A model generated the notes under the pieces. The model had not been told where the DNA came from. It did not search any database and saw nothing but the letters and a program-made list of their open reading frames with translations. A DNA stretch of 64,000 nucleotides from Lachnospiraceae bacterium (GTDB lineage Bacteria; Bacillota; Clostridia; Lachnospirales; Lachnospiraceae). Positions 16,422-25,875 of the stretch are shown piece by piece (position 1 is the stretch's first letter; each line of letters starts with the position of its first letter). Location of the stretch: NCBI GenBank assembly GCA_002892395.1, contig NBBL01000011.1:1-64000 (forward strand), written 5' to 3'. Position numbers and translations under genes: made by a program.

Positions 16422-17096
16422 TTATCGCTTCAGCGACTTTAAATACTCTTTTTGCTTCGGTGTAATGCGGTTACTTTCACGGGATTTCTGTATTGCCTTA
16501 TTGTGGGTCCATGTCTCTAAACGATGGCCTTCCATGTATTTTATCGTCGTATCCCATTGCTTTGCCAAAGCGGTTGCAAAGAACCACGCAATCATCATTC
16601 TAACATAATAGAATTCACTCTTAACAGAAGCGGGTATTTCCAAATACTCAGGCTTAAAATCATCATCAAGAAAGTAAGTCATTAACATCTCAATTCCAAA
16701 GCGGCAAGTATATGCCTGTTCCGATGCGGACCATTTTTTGATTTTTTCCAAAAGTGCTGTTTTATTCTTCTTAAAAATCCTGGGAGACATGATATCGCAA
16801 ACAGCCCAATTGTCCACGTATGGCAAAAATTGATCCATCGCTGCAATACATGCGTCATAGTCCTTCATCTCAGAAAGAATCAGTCCGTGGAGCATATTTT
16901 CATCATAGTATTGATGCGGCAGATCTTTCAGAAATTCAGATGTTTCCGGTTCCCCGGAAAGCTTTTTGGCAAGCTTCCTGACTTCGGGCACTCTTACCCC
17001 TATCAATCGTTCTCTCGGAATATTCGGAGTCAATTTTGCCTGAAAATCTCCGTATGAAATATCCTGCAATGCAAATAGCTCTTCCTTGATATTCAC
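16422..17096 (-). CDS. AlkD-like DNA alkylation repair protein (HEAT-like DNA glycosylase)
   Basis: A 224-residue ALK/HEAT-repeat protein that removes bulky or cationic alkylated purines from DNA. IGVRVPEVRKLAKKL at about 32-46 and VDNWAVCDIMSPRIF (about 93-107, with the Trp and Asp of the active cleft) are characteristic. MMIAWFFATALAKQWD carries the second aromatic face. Typical family length. Confidence 0.9.
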   Translation of the reverse strand: MNIKEELFALQDISYGDFQAKLTPNIPRERLIGVRVPEVRKLAKKLSGEPETSEFLKDLPHQYYDENMLHGLILSEMKDYDACIAAMDQFLPYVDNWAVCDIMSPRIFKKNKTALLEKIKKWSASEQAYTCRFGIEMLMTYFLDDDFKPEYLEIPASVKSEFYYVRMMIAWFFATALAKQWDTTIKYMEGHRLETWTHNKAIQKSRESNRITPKQKEYLKSLKR

Positions 17097-17224
17097 TTCT
17101 TACACGCTCCATGCCATCCTGATTTGTTAATCAAATTCCAATTTCATCAAAATCCATTCTTGATCATCCTCACGGTTGAAACCGTGGGTTTTCCCGCCCG
17201 CAATGACTTATAATCAAAGCAAGG

Positions 17225-17515
17225 TTAAATTTTCTGTATTATACCTCTTTTTAAAGCAGGATCAAATGATCCCGGTTTCAGCAGATCCATTCCCCGCTTG
17301 ACAGAGTGAGTACTGCCCCTTCCGGGTTCTGATGTTGTCTCACAGGTAACACTGCCAAATTTCTTCTCAAGTCCGTTCAAAATATGCTTGACACCGAATC
17401 CGGATCTCCCTATTATATTAGCCATGGCTAACTTGAATTGAGCATTCATCCTTTGCTCAGTTCCAGTTGTCAGCAGAGCAAGGGCCGGCCCCCAAATGAA
17501 ATGATCAACATTAGA
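17225..17515 (-). pseudogene. Chimeric fragment beginning like an AGCS alanine/glycine:cation symporter
   Basis: A minus-strand frame reads SNVDHFIWGPALALLTTGT, which closely resembles the N-terminus of AGCS symporters. It then switches to an unrelated 74-residue segment (FGVKHILNGLEKKFGSVTCE, then GRGSTH) that I cannot place. It has no plausible start with a ribosome site. It is likely a deletion junction between two lost genes. The hairpin CACGGTT/AACCGTG at 17172-17188 resembles an IS605-type end but has no other support. Confidence 0.4.
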
Positions 17516-17528
17516 AAGGAATCCTAAA

Positions 17529-18761
17529 ATGAAACGTAGCTTAACGATTGCTGCGCCTGTTTGCGTAGCAGGCTGCGCGCTCATGGCAATGTTATCTTCA
17601 TGCGGTGCAGCAAAGAGCAGCTCACCCCAGACAGCTTCTGCAACCGAAGCCATGTCACAGACAGCCCAAACATCAGAGTCAGGTGCCGCGGATACGAAAG
17701 AAACGACCGGCTCGAATGATGGGGCGGCAACGGTGGAAATCACCGACCAGAACAATATGACAGCAACCGTCGAAAAGAATCCTGACCGAGTTGTTCTGAC
17801 AGCGCTTCCTCTTCCCAGTATCTACGCGTTAACCGGACAGGATATCAGCAATATTGTGGGGATCCATCCCGGTGCGGCCAGTGCAATCGAGAACTCGGTT
17901 ATGGCTTCCATGTATCCCGCGCTGGTGGGGATTGCCGATAACTTTATTGATGGTCAGAATATAAACATTGAAGAGCTTATGGCGCTGAACCCCGATGTTG
18001 TGATGTACTGGGCTGATTTTCTTGAACAGTATAAGGCGATTACCGGAGCGGGAATTCCTGCCGTGGGAGTGAAAACCCAGGGCAGCGGAGATGTTCTTAC
18101 CACCCTGGAAAGCTGGCTGAAAATCATGGGCAAAATGTATGATTCCGGCAGCGGAAATGTGGATGAGGTCATTGCCTACGGCCGTGAGATGGAGGATAAG
18201 ATCAATAAAGTAACCGCAACCATTCCGGAAGATAAAAAGCCAAAGGTGCTTTATCTTTATAATCACAGCGCTGATAAAATCAGCGTAAGCGGCGCGAACT
18301 TCTACGGCGACTACTGGATCCATGCAGGCGGCGGAATCAATGTGGCCGGCGGACTGGACGGAACTCCGGAAGTCAATATGGAACAGATTTATGAATGGGA
18401 TCCTGACATTATCGTCATTACAACCTTCACCGGAACCATGCCGGAGGATCTGTACAACAATACGATAGATGGTCAGGACTGGAGCACGGTCAGCGCTGTC
18501 AAAAACCACAAGGTTTACAAAGAACCCCTCGGCGTCTATCGGTGGTTCCCGCCGTCCGGCGATGCACCTCTGGCGCTTGAATGGATGGCCATGATTTTCA
18601 ACCCGGATTATTTCCACTTTGATTTTAAGCAGGATATCAAGGATTATTACAAACGATTCTACAACTATACCCTTACGGATGATCAGGTTGAGGGGATTCT
18701 TACTGCCAATCCCGATGCAGCCAAGGGTGCAAATTTCGGAGGGCAGTCCGGAAACAAATGA
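17529..18761 (+). CDS. Metal-chelate ABC transporter substrate-binding lipoprotein (FecB/BtuF-like)
   Basis: A 410-residue lipoprotein: signal peptide with lipobox LSSC (Cys25), a Ser/Thr/Ala-rich linker to about 65, then a class III periplasmic-binding fold with VEKNPDRVVLTALPLPSIYAL, the hallmark start of siderophore, haem and cobalamin receptors. LNPDVVMYW and EWDPDIIVIT are the paired domain-helix segments. It would capture a metal chelate at the cell surface. It is the first gene of the operon to 23735. An AAAGGA site precedes the ATG. Ligand unknown. Confidence 0.92.
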   Translation: MKRSLTIAAPVCVAGCALMAMLSSCGAAKSSSPQTASATEAMSQTAQTSESGAADTKETTGSNDGAATVEITDQNNMTATVEKNPDRVVLTALPLPSIYALTGQDISNIVGIHPGAASAIENSVMASMYPALVGIADNFIDGQNINIEELMALNPDVVMYWADFLEQYKAITGAGIPAVGVKTQGSGDVLTTLESWLKIMGKMYDSGSGNVDEVIAYGREMEDKINKVTATIPEDKKPKVLYLYNHSADKISVSGANFYGDYWIHAGGGINVAGGLDGTPEVNMEQIYEWDPDIIVITTFTGTMPEDLYNNTIDGQDWSTVSAVKNHKVYKEPLGVYRWFPPSGDAPLALEWMAMIFNPDYFHFDFKQDIKDYYKRFYNYTLTDDQVEGILTANPDAAKGANFGGQSGNK

Positions 18762-19762
18762 TGATCAGAAAAAAAAATCCGGGATTTTTCCTTTTGCTGA
18801 TTTTTCTTCTGACAACGACATTTACAGCCGCAATGTGTATCGGAAGATACACATTGTCGGCTGCCGATGTTTTTCGTTGTCTCTTTCATATTGGGGAACT
18901 CACTGAACAGCAAATGACAGTTGTCTGGAATGTCCGCTTTCCCCGAATTCTCATGGCCATGATTGTAGGCGCCGGGCTTTCATGCGTCGGAGTGTGTCTG
19001 CAGGCCATGTTTGCCAATCCACTGGTAAGCTCCCATATCCTTGGCGTGTCATACAGCTCCGGGTTCGGCGCAGCCCTCGGCATCCTTTTATTTGATCATT
19101 ATCTTCTGATAGAGGGTTCCGCCTTTCTTCTGGGCTTTGCAGGAATGGCTTTGACTTATTTTCTCAGCCGCAAAAACGGCTCCTCCAGTACACTGATGCT
19201 GGTTCTCTCCGGCGTGATTGTAGGCTCTGTATTCGAGGCGCTCACTTCCTTTATCAAATACATTGCCGATCCGGAGCAAAAGCTCCCGGCTATTACATAC
19301 TGGCTGATGGGAAGTCTTGCAGGTACTTCCATCAATGATCTTATGAAAGGCGTTCCGATCATCTGTCTCGCAATGTTTATTCTATGGCTTTTGCGGTGGC
19401 GCTTAAATGTCTTGTCTCTCAGAGAGGATGAGGCGGTGTCTCTGGGGATCAATATTCCCCGCACCAGGCTGATTATCATTGTTGCAACGACCTGCATCGT
19501 TGCCGTTTCCGTATCATTTTGCGGAGTCATCTCCTTTGTCGGACTGGCGGTTCCGCATTTTGCAAGAATGATGGTGGGTAATGAACACAGACAACTTCTC
19601 CCTGCAAGCCTGCTGATGGGCGGCATCTTTCTCATGATCATCGATACGATGGCAAGAAGCATAACCGCCTCCGAGATCCCCCTTTCTATCCTTACAGCCC
19701 TCATAGGCGCCCCTATCTTTGCTGCGTTACTCAGACGGACAGGAGGTGGCTGGGATGATTAG
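18758..19762 (+). CDS. FecCD family ABC transporter permease
   Basis: A 334-residue integral membrane subunit of a type II importer, with about ten hydrophobic segments. MTVVWNVRFPRILMAMIVGAG, CLQAMFANPLVSSHILGVS and the late ISFVGLAVPHFARMMVG block are the standard FecCD signatures. The start overlaps the lipoprotein stop by 4 bases. One permease gene implies a homodimer. Confidence 0.95.
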   Translation: MMIRKKNPGFFLLLIFLLTTTFTAAMCIGRYTLSAADVFRCLFHIGELTEQQMTVVWNVRFPRILMAMIVGAGLSCVGVCLQAMFANPLVSSHILGVSYSSGFGAALGILLFDHYLLIEGSAFLLGFAGMALTYFLSRKNGSSSTLMLVLSGVIVGSVFEALTSFIKYIADPEQKLPAITYWLMGSLAGTSINDLMKGVPIICLAMFILWLLRWRLNVLSLREDEAVSLGINIPRTRLIIIVATTCIVAVSVSFCGVISFVGLAVPHFARMMVGNEHRQLLPASLLMGGIFLMIIDTMARSITASEIPLSILTALIGAPIFAALLRRTGGGWDD

Positions 19763-20564
19763 AGCAAGCAATCTTTCGTTTTCCTATGATGGAAAAAACA
19801 AAATTTTTGAAAACGTCTCCTTCCATATAAAAAAAGGAGAAATCATGGCCGTCCTCGGGGCAAACGGGATCGGAAAAACCACGCTGATGCGCTGTACGAT
19901 GCGATTTTTAACGCCCTCCTCCGGATCTGTTTTCATTGACGGCATGGATGCAAAAAAGCTGTCCCAGCAACAATTCTGGGAAAAAATCAGCTATGTCCCC
20001 CAGGCAAAAAGCCTGATTTTCGGCTACAGTGTGTTGGATATGACCGTAATGGGCAGAAGTCAGTTTGTAAAATTCGGGTTTACACCCGGCAAGGCCGATT
20101 ACGACAAGGCATATTCACTGCTGGAGGAAATGGGGCTTCTTGACTGCGCGCACAGATCCTGCAACAGCTTAAGCGGCGGCCAACTCCAAATGGTTCTGAT
20201 TGCCAGAGCGCTTATGAAAGATCCTGCCATCCTGATTATGGATGAACCGGAATCCAATCTTGATATGCGAAATCAGCTAAAGGTACTGGATATCATGGAA
20301 GATGCTGCCCTTGGCAGAGGTGTTACCGTAATCATCAATACACATTATCCGGAACATGCGCTGCGCTACGCCAACAAAACACTGATACTGGGAAAAGATA
20401 CTTATATGTTCGGGAAAACAAAAGAGACCGTTACTGCCCAGACAATTGCGGATTTTTTTGGTGTGGAGGCAAAAATATACAATGTCAGGTCCAACGGGAC
20501 CATATACCAGGGGATTCTTCCTATTTCCTATAAAAACGATGCTGTGATTCCGGAGGTGTCATGA
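19755..20564 (+). CDS. Metal-chelate ABC transporter ATP-binding protein (FecE/BtuD-like)
   Basis: A 269-residue ATPase. Walker A is GANGIGKTT (about 37-45), the signature LSGGQLQM and Walker [13 protein letters not shown] follow, and the switch His is in [11 protein letters not shown] 19755 follows an AGGAGGT site 10 bases upstream and overlaps the permease stop by 8 bases. It powers the permease at 18758. Its end overlaps the NifH-like gene by 4 bases, so importer and reductase are translated together. Confidence 0.95.
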   Translation: MIRASNLSFSYDGKNKIFENVSFHIKKGEIMAVLGANGIGKTTLMRCTMRFLTPSSGSVFIDGMDAKKLSQQQFWEKISYVPQAKSLIFGYSVLDMTVMGRSQFVKFGFTPGKADYDKAYSLLEEMGLLDCAHRSCNSLSGGQLQMVLIARALMKDPAILIMDEPESNLDMRNQLKVLDIMEDAALGRGVTVIINTHYPEHALRYANKTLILGKDTYMFGKTKETVTAQTIADFFGVEAKIYNVRSNGTIYQGILPISYKNDAVIPEVS

Positions 20565-21334
20565 TAAAAATCGCAATTTACGGAAAGGGCGGTATTGGAA
20601 AATCCACTACCGCCTCTAATCTTTCTGCCGCTTTGTCGGATCTTGGCTACAGAGTCATGCAAATAGGCTGTGATCCCAAGGCCGATTCCACCAAAAACCT
20701 TGCGCGAATCGATAAAATGCCTACTGTGCTGGGACAAATAAGAGAAAAAGGCGTCTCCATAAAGCTGGAGGATATCGTTTTTCAGGGCTACGGCAATACA
20801 TGGTGTGTGGAAGCAGGCGGTCCCACCCCGGGGATTGGCTGCGCCGGCAGGGGGATCATTGCGGCCTTTGAGCAGCTGGAAAGACTCCATGCCTACGAAG
20901 CATTTTCGCCGGATATTGTGCTGTATGATGTGCTGGGCGATGTGGTCTGCGGTGGTTTCGCCATGCCGCTGCGGGGCGGCTATGCAGAGCATGTTTTCAT
21001 CGTTTCCTCCGGCGAAATGATGTCCTTATATGCAGCCTGCAATATTTCATCTGCCATTCAGAATTTCGGGAAAAGAGGCTACGCAAAACTGCGGGGTCTG
21101 ATCCTTAACAGCCGAAATACGGAAAATGAGGTGGAAACCGTCCAAAAAGCAACAAGCGAAATGGGAACAGAGATTATCAAGATCATTCCCCGCTGCAAGG
21201 ATGTTCAGCTGGCCGAGGAAAAACGCCAGACCGTCATAGAGGCCTTTCCGGAAAGTGAAATGGCTGCCTGCTACAGAGATCTGGCGAAACATATGATAGA
21301 GGTGTGCACCAATGAAAAAAGCACTGGAATATAA
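20561..21334 (+). CDS. NifH-like reductase (nitrogenase iron protein family)
   Basis: A 257-residue P-loop ATPase that would form a homodimer bridging one [4Fe-4S] cluster and deliver electrons to a NifDK-like partner at the cost of ATP. Visible: deviant Walker [10 protein letters not shown] (8-16), CDPKADST (37-44), and both cluster cysteines, Cys94 in GIGCAGRGI and Cys130 in [11 protein letters not shown]. About 15-30 residues shorter at the C-terminus than bona fide NifH. The sequence is divergent, in line with group IV or later nitrogenase-like proteins rather than nitrogen fixation. No nif cofactor genes are nearby. Confidence 0.92.
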   Translation: MIKIAIYGKGGIGKSTTASNLSAALSDLGYRVMQIGCDPKADSTKNLARIDKMPTVLGQIREKGVSIKLEDIVFQGYGNTWCVEAGGPTPGIGCAGRGIIAAFEQLERLHAYEAFSPDIVLYDVLGDVVCGGFAMPLRGGYAEHVFIVSSGEMMSLYAACNISSAIQNFGKRGYAKLRGLILNSRNTENEVETVQKATSEMGTEIIKIIPRCKDVQLAEEKRQTVIEAFPESEMAACYRDLAKHMIEVCTNEKSTGI

Positions 21335-22556
21335 CTGTCCCTCACATGGCGGCTGCGGCATGGTCCGCATGGGAATGATGGTTCCCGAAAGCTGGCAACT
21401 GTTCGTATGTCCGTCCGCCTGCGGAAGGCACGGAGCCCTTGGCGCAATCCAACATGGCTATAAGGACCGACTTTTTTATCTGTTTCTGGATGACAGTGAT
21501 ATTATTTCAGGCTACGATTCCACCATAATAGACGGAGTGGCATGTGTTTTAAAGAAAAAGAATCGTAAGCCTCGCGCCTTCCTTATTTTTGTGACCTGCA
21601 TCGATGATTTAATCGGTACTGACTGCGACGCTGTGATTGATGAACTGCAGACCATATATCCGGATATTGATTTTTGCATGTGCCATATGAATCCCATTTC
21701 TTCGGATTCTGACAGCCCGCCTTTTGTTACCATGTGGAAAAATCTGTGGAGTCTTATTTCCTACACGCCGGCACAAAAAGAAAACAGTATCAATATTCTC
21801 GGTGCGTATGCCTTAAAGAAGGAAGACGGCGACTTGTTTTCAGTCCTGAAGATACTTGGCATAGACAAGGTAAATCAAATTCAGTCAGCCACTTCCTATG
21901 ATGCGTTCCAACGCTTTGGAGCGGCAAGATTGAACCTTGTTATGGCTCCCGCCTCCGAAAAAGGCGCAGCGGCAATGGAATCAAAATGCAACATTCCTTA
22001 TATGCTCTCTCCGGTATCCTATGATCCGGATATCATTGAAGCAGAGTACCATAAGCTGACGGAAAAACTCAATCAGGAAAAGCTGGATGCAATCAGAGCC
22101 TTTATTGCCAATCAGAAAAAAAAGCTGGAATGTTTCATACAGGAAACCCGGGACTGTATCGGAAGCACAGGTATCTTCCTTGATGATTCAGCCCTAGGAA
22201 ATCCAGTCTCGCTTGCGCTGTTCCTGAAAAAAAACGGCTTTCATGTACAAGGGGTATTCCTTGGAATCCTCGACCCCTCCGATCCCTGCTTTGATATTCT
22301 AAGAGCACAGGATATTCCGGTTCAATCAGTCCGTGAATGCACAGCTTACAATGAATACAGAACGGATACAGAAGCCATTTCCATAGGACTCGAAAGCGCT
22401 TATATGACCGGGAGCAGACATTTTGTTTCCATTTATCAGGATCAGGGGCTTTATGGCTTCAGCGGCATTATCACAATGCTGGATTTCATCAGGCAAAGCG
22501 TAAAAGAGGTTCCCGATCTGAAATCAGTAATCGCAGCTTCCGGACTGATTATATAG
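21312..22556 (+). CDS. Nitrogenase component 1-like protein, NifD-like subunit
   Basis: A 414-residue oxidoreductase/nitrogenase type 1 fold protein, probable partner of the following gene. Candidate cluster ligands are Cys9 and Cys15 (NCPSHGGCG), Cys33 and Cys37 ([11 protein letters not shown]), and Cys96 in [13 protein letters not shown], which matches the conserved third cysteine before IG-D in NifD-like subunits. The C-terminal half lacks an obvious Cys/His pair for a FeMo-type cofactor. It starts within the NifH-like gene (23-bp overlap) behind a GAGGTG site. Substrate unknown. Confidence 0.85.
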   Translation: MKKALEYNCPSHGGCGMVRMGMMVPESWQLFVCPSACGRHGALGAIQHGYKDRLFYLFLDDSDIISGYDSTIIDGVACVLKKKNRKPRAFLIFVTCIDDLIGTDCDAVIDELQTIYPDIDFCMCHMNPISSDSDSPPFVTMWKNLWSLISYTPAQKENSINILGAYALKKEDGDLFSVLKILGIDKVNQIQSATSYDAFQRFGAARLNLVMAPASEKGAAAMESKCNIPYMLSPVSYDPDIIEAEYHKLTEKLNQEKLDAIRAFIANQKKKLECFIQETRDCIGSTGIFLDDSALGNPVSLALFLKKNGFHVQGVFLGILDPSDPCFDILRAQDIPVQSVRECTAYNEYRTDTEAISIGLESAYMTGSRHFVSIYQDQGLYGFSGIITMLDFIRQSVKEVPDLKSVIAASGLII

Positions 22557-22592
22557 TATATTTATATCGTATATGAGGAAAGCGAGAAAGAA

Positions 22593-23735
22593 ATGAGTAC
22601 ATTAAGATTGGTGCTTCCCCCATTTGCACCTGACTACAGCGGAGTCTGTGCATGCCTGTTCTCCCTGGGCGATCAGGCTCTTACCGTCATTCACGATGGG
22701 GCCGGCTGTACCGGCAATTATACAGGGCATGACGAACCACGATGGTTTCATTCAAAATCGCCGATTCTATGCTCCGGGCTTCGGGAAATCGATGCCATTA
22801 TGGGGGATGATGAAACGCTTGTAAAAAAAATTCTGTATGCAGCCAGCCGCATAAAGCCGAAGCTTATTAACCTCATCGGCAGCCCTGTGCCAATGGTAAT
22901 CGGAACCGACCTGGAGGGGATCGCTTCTGAAATAGAGACCATTTCCGGTATCCATACCATAGGCTTTCCGACCAACGGTCTCGCCCTCTACCTGGACGGA
23001 ATCCGAATGCTATACCGAAAGCTGGTCATATCTGCTTTATCCGAATCGGATTCAGGCAGCCGTACAGCCCCCTCTTCAAAGCTTCCCTCCGTTAACCTTC
23101 TTGGTGCAACCCCTCTGGATTTTCACGGTCTTCCGGTAATCCCAGAGCTCCAGAGCTTATTATCCGCAGCAGGCTATCACGTGAATACATTACTTTGGCA
23201 GGAATATTCTCAGGACGATATCCTGTCTATTCCCGATGCCGTTTGTAATATCTCCATATCCTCTGCTGCCGACGAGCTTTCGGCCTTTTTAGAACGAACC
23301 TATGGTATTCCCACCCTTTACGGCTTTCCCATTACGCTGCCTGTCCCGGAGCAATTTCTGTGCGGCCATGCCAAAGAGGACACAGAGCGCCAGCGCTTTC
23401 TGCAGGTATTTGACCAGGTCATTCTCGAGAAAAAAAGCCTTCATCTGCCCGTTGCTGTAAACGGGCCGGCGGGTACCTGCAAACATGCCCTTATTTTAGG
23501 GGAACGAATCACCTGTGAAAGCATTGCAGCAGCAATTGCCCCTCACAATATTACCTCTGATTTCTGCACTGTTGACAGGATTGTGAAGGATGAAGGTCCG
23601 GCAGAAGACCTGCTGAACAGCGGCAAGTATGATCTCGTCATAGGGGATCCGCTTTATAAAGGGCTCCTTCATGCAGAGCTTCCTTTTATCAGTCTGCCGC
23701 ACTTCGCACTGTCAGGAGGGGTTTTGGAGCCGTAA
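22593..23735 (+). CDS. Nitrogenase component 1-like protein, NifK-like subunit
   Basis: A 380-residue second subunit of the same fold. The N-terminus has Cys19 and Cys21 (SGVCACLFSLGD) and Cys39 (HDGAGCTGNY), matching the first two ligand regions of NifK-like proteins. The third region reads GSPVPMVIGTDLEG, so the usual cysteine four residues before VIG-D is replaced by Pro. With its partner it should make a heterotetramer with an unusual or asymmetric cluster. It is the last gene of the operon, 36 bp after the NifD-like gene. The function within the superfamily (tetrapyrrole, thioether, other) cannot be set from sequence alone. Confidence 0.82.
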   Translation: MSTLRLVLPPFAPDYSGVCACLFSLGDQALTVIHDGAGCTGNYTGHDEPRWFHSKSPILCSGLREIDAIMGDDETLVKKILYAASRIKPKLINLIGSPVPMVIGTDLEGIASEIETISGIHTIGFPTNGLALYLDGIRMLYRKLVISALSESDSGSRTAPSSKLPSVNLLGATPLDFHGLPVIPELQSLLSAAGYHVNTLLWQEYSQDDILSIPDAVCNISISSAADELSAFLERTYGIPTLYGFPITLPVPEQFLCGHAKEDTERQRFLQVFDQVILEKKSLHLPVAVNGPAGTCKHALILGERITCESIAAAIAPHNITSDFCTVDRIVKDEGPAEDLLNSGKYDLVIGDPLYKGLLHAELPFISLPHFALSGGVLEP

Positions 23736-23782
23736 AGGGCCTATTCCTGCTGTCTTGATCTCCTCCCTATAAAAATGCAACG

Positions 23783-23953
23783 CTATCCAAGAAACTCCGA
23801 AGGTCGTCCATAGCTGGTAATATAAACACCCTTTTGCGCACGAATCATCGCCACATACAATAAGCATTTTTCAGAGGTAATAGATTCCGCCTCAGAAACA
23901 GCATCAGTCTTATTGATTGCAGAAGGCAGAGGAATAATCCTGTTTGATACATT
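23783..23953 (-). pseudogene. UvrD/Rep-type helicase, C-terminal fragment
   Basis: The frame upstream of TAG 23783 reads SEKCLLYVAMIRAQKGVYIT, the helicase motif VI region (usually VAMTRA) of UvrD-like enzymes, and GRPSEFLG. It extends back only to a TAA at 23954. The rest of the helicase is absent, so this is a relic. Confidence 0.7.
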
Positions 23954-23972
23954 TTAACGGCACAGCCGCTTA

Positions 23973-24022
23973 GGGTACGAAACTCATACTCAGGGGTACG
24001 AAAATGAGCAAGGGGTACGAAA
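23973..24022 (+). repeat. Three iteron-like repeats of GGGTACGAAA
   Basis: GGGTACGAAA begins at 23973, 23994 and 24013, a spacing of 21 and 19 bases, about two helical turns each. The outer two bases vary (GGGGTACGAAAA in the last two). It lies between the helicase relic and the terminator of the ABC operon. Function unknown. Confidence 0.6.
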
Positions 24023-24044
24023 ACCAATGCGCTAACCCTAAAAC

Positions 24045-24089
24045 AAAAGGGACTGACTGCAAACATGAGCATGCAGGAGTCCCCCTTTT
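24045..24089 (-). terminator. Terminator of the ECF/ABC operon
   Basis: GGGACT (24049-24054) pairs with AGTCCC (24078-24083) and CTGC with GCAG within it. On the minus strand the hairpin is followed by TTTTGTTTT. It is 38 bp beyond the last gene of the operon. Confidence 0.75.
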
Positions 24090-24126
24090 CATAATAATTG
24101 GAGTTGCTAAATTAAAATAAATTTGT

Positions 24127-25875
24127 TCAACTGAGTTGCCAGTTACTTGTCTTATTGAGTATTTTCCGGAAATCTTTATATATTCCTTCTTCTTCTATTA
24201 ACTGTTCATGCGTTCCCTGCTGTACCAGCTTTCCTTGGTCTATAACTAAAATATTGTCAGCGAACTGTATTGTGTTTAGCCTGTGGGCAATAACGATCAA
24301 TGTTTTTCCTTTGACCAAGGCGGATATGGCTTGTTGAATTAAATGCTCGTTTTCAGGATCAACACTGGCAGTTGCTTCATCTAATATAACGATAGGTGCA
24401 TCTTTTAGTATGGCACGAGCAATGGATAAGCGTTGTTTTTCTCCTCCTGAAAGTGTCGATCCGCCTTCGCCAAGCATCGTGTTATAGCCGTTTGGTAAAT
24501 TCTCAATAAATTCATGACAAGCCGCCTTTTTGGCAGCTTCTTTAATCTCCTCGATGCCGGCTTCCGGTCTTCCGAAACGAATGTTGTTCAATATCGTGTC
24601 ATGAAACAGATAGACATGCTGAAAAACGATCGAAATATATCGCAGCAGAGTATCACAAGTCATTTCCCTGATATCATGTCCGTCGATAGAAATAGACCCA
24701 TGATTGACATCATAGAATCTGGCAAGCAAATTACAGAGCGTTGTTTTACCGGAACCGGAGGGTCCCACGATGGCTAAAGTTGAATTTTCGGGAAGAGAAA
24801 AGCTCACATTCTCGATAACATTTTTGTGATCGTAAGCGAAGGATACGTTCTGATAAGAAATATCAAAATTGTTTAAAACAATGTCTTTTGAATCTTCGTC
24901 GATATAGTTTGCCGTCTTAATTGTTTGAAGTTTGTCCAGCGCTGCTCGCATCATTTCCAAGGTGTGAGAAGCAGTAATTACCGTTTCCAAACGAGCAAAC
25001 ATAACAAATGAAAAGATCACCATCATGAGCATGATAGGCAGAGAAATTTCACCGTGAATGGTTTGAAGGCATACCATAAAAGCGATTGCTACGGAGGTCA
25101 ATTTTAGGCTTAACTGATAAAGACTGTTCGTCCACATGTAATCATTTTCTATTTTGATGTTGATGTCACGTTGATCGGAAAAAGATTTTTGTAGTTTTGC
25201 AACGGCGCTTCCTGTTCTCCCATACGATTTAATAACCGTTATTCCACGGATAAATTGGAGTGATGCGTTAATCATGCTATCATTGGCTTTCTGGCGCACC
25301 GCTGTGTTTGCCCGGCTATCTTTCACCAGTCGGCGCTGGAAAAATGCAGAGCATAATACACCCACGAAAGCAACAGTTGCCGCTTTCCATGAGAAAAAAA
25401 GGATGCATAGAATCATGGCAAGAGTCTGCAAATAAGCTCCGATAACCGTATCCGTCATCTTCATGGCATACAATTCCAAAGCAGATAAGTCGGTTGTAAC
25501 TGCTCCCGCAATTTCACCGGTCTTGTGACGATCAAAAAAGCCAAGGGAAACTCGCTTTAATATATCGCCTATCTCGATGCGCTCCTCGGCTGTTTTTTCA
25601 TAAGCAATGCTTTCTTGAAAAACAGCCCGCAGATAGGAGAAGAAGAAACGACCTAAAACACAGAAAACCATAAACAAAAGCGCCCATAAAGCTTCCTTTG
25701 TGTGCAAACTCCTGAGCCCTGCCGTATCCTGCAGCATAAGGTTCAGAACATAAGCCGCTCCCATCAAGGGAAAAGCAATAAAGAAATTCTCTAATAACGA
25801 CCAGACGATGCCCCAGTAAAATCTTTTTTTATAAGAACCTGTCCAATCAACGATACGTTTGATCATGGTAAACAT
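24127..25875 (-). CDS. ABC transporter, exporter fold, permease/ATPase (YbtQ/IrtB-like)
   Basis: A 582-residue half-transporter with six transmembrane helices (to about 310) and one ATPase domain: Walker A GPSGSGKTT, signature LSGGEKQR, Walker B VILDEATASVDPE. It begins immediately after the stop of the gene at 25876, so the two make a heterodimer. Pairs like this next to an AraC regulator and an ECF importer resemble the YbtPQ/IrtAB group, which import ferric siderophores despite their exporter fold. A true efflux role is possible. Last gene of its operon. Confidence 0.88.
   Translation of the reverse strand: MFTMIKRIVDWTGSYKKRFYWGIVWSLLENFFIAFPLMGAAYVLNLMLQDTAGLRSLHTKEALWALLFMVFCVLGRFFFSYLRAVFQESIAYEKTAEERIEIGDILKRVSLGFFDRHKTGEIAGAVTTDLSALELYAMKMTDTVIGAYLQTLAMILCILFFSWKAATVAFVGVLCSAFFQRRLVKDSRANTAVRQKANDSMINASLQFIRGITVIKSYGRTGSAVAKLQKSFSDQRDINIKIENDYMWTNSLYQLSLKLTSVAIAFMVCLQTIHGEISLPIMLMMVIFSFVMFARLETVITASHTLEMMRAALDKLQTIKTANYIDEDSKDIVLNNFDISYQNVSFAYDHKNVIENVSFSLPENSTLAIVGPSGSGKTTLCNLLARFYDVNHGSISIDGHDIREMTCDTLLRYISIVFQHVYLFHDTILNNIRFGRPEAGIEEIKEAAKKAACHEFIENLPNGYNTMLGEGGSTLSGGEKQRLSIARAILKDAPIVILDEATASVDPENEHLIQQAISALVKGKTLIVIAHRLNTIQFADNILVIDQGKLVQQGTHEQLIEEEGIYKDFRKILNKTSNWQLS

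Noticed and set aside
17165-17205. IS200/IS605 end
   Set aside because: A CACGGTT/AACCGTG hairpin resembles such ends, but no TnpA or TnpB gene or second end is present.
17100-17528. Cobalamin or other riboswitch before the chelate importer
   Set aside because: No recognisable conserved core (such as a GCCACTG box) was found in the leader; only coding debris is seen.
23973-24022. CRISPR array
   Set aside because: The repeats are 10-12 bp with 8-10 bp between them, only three copies, and there are no cas genes.
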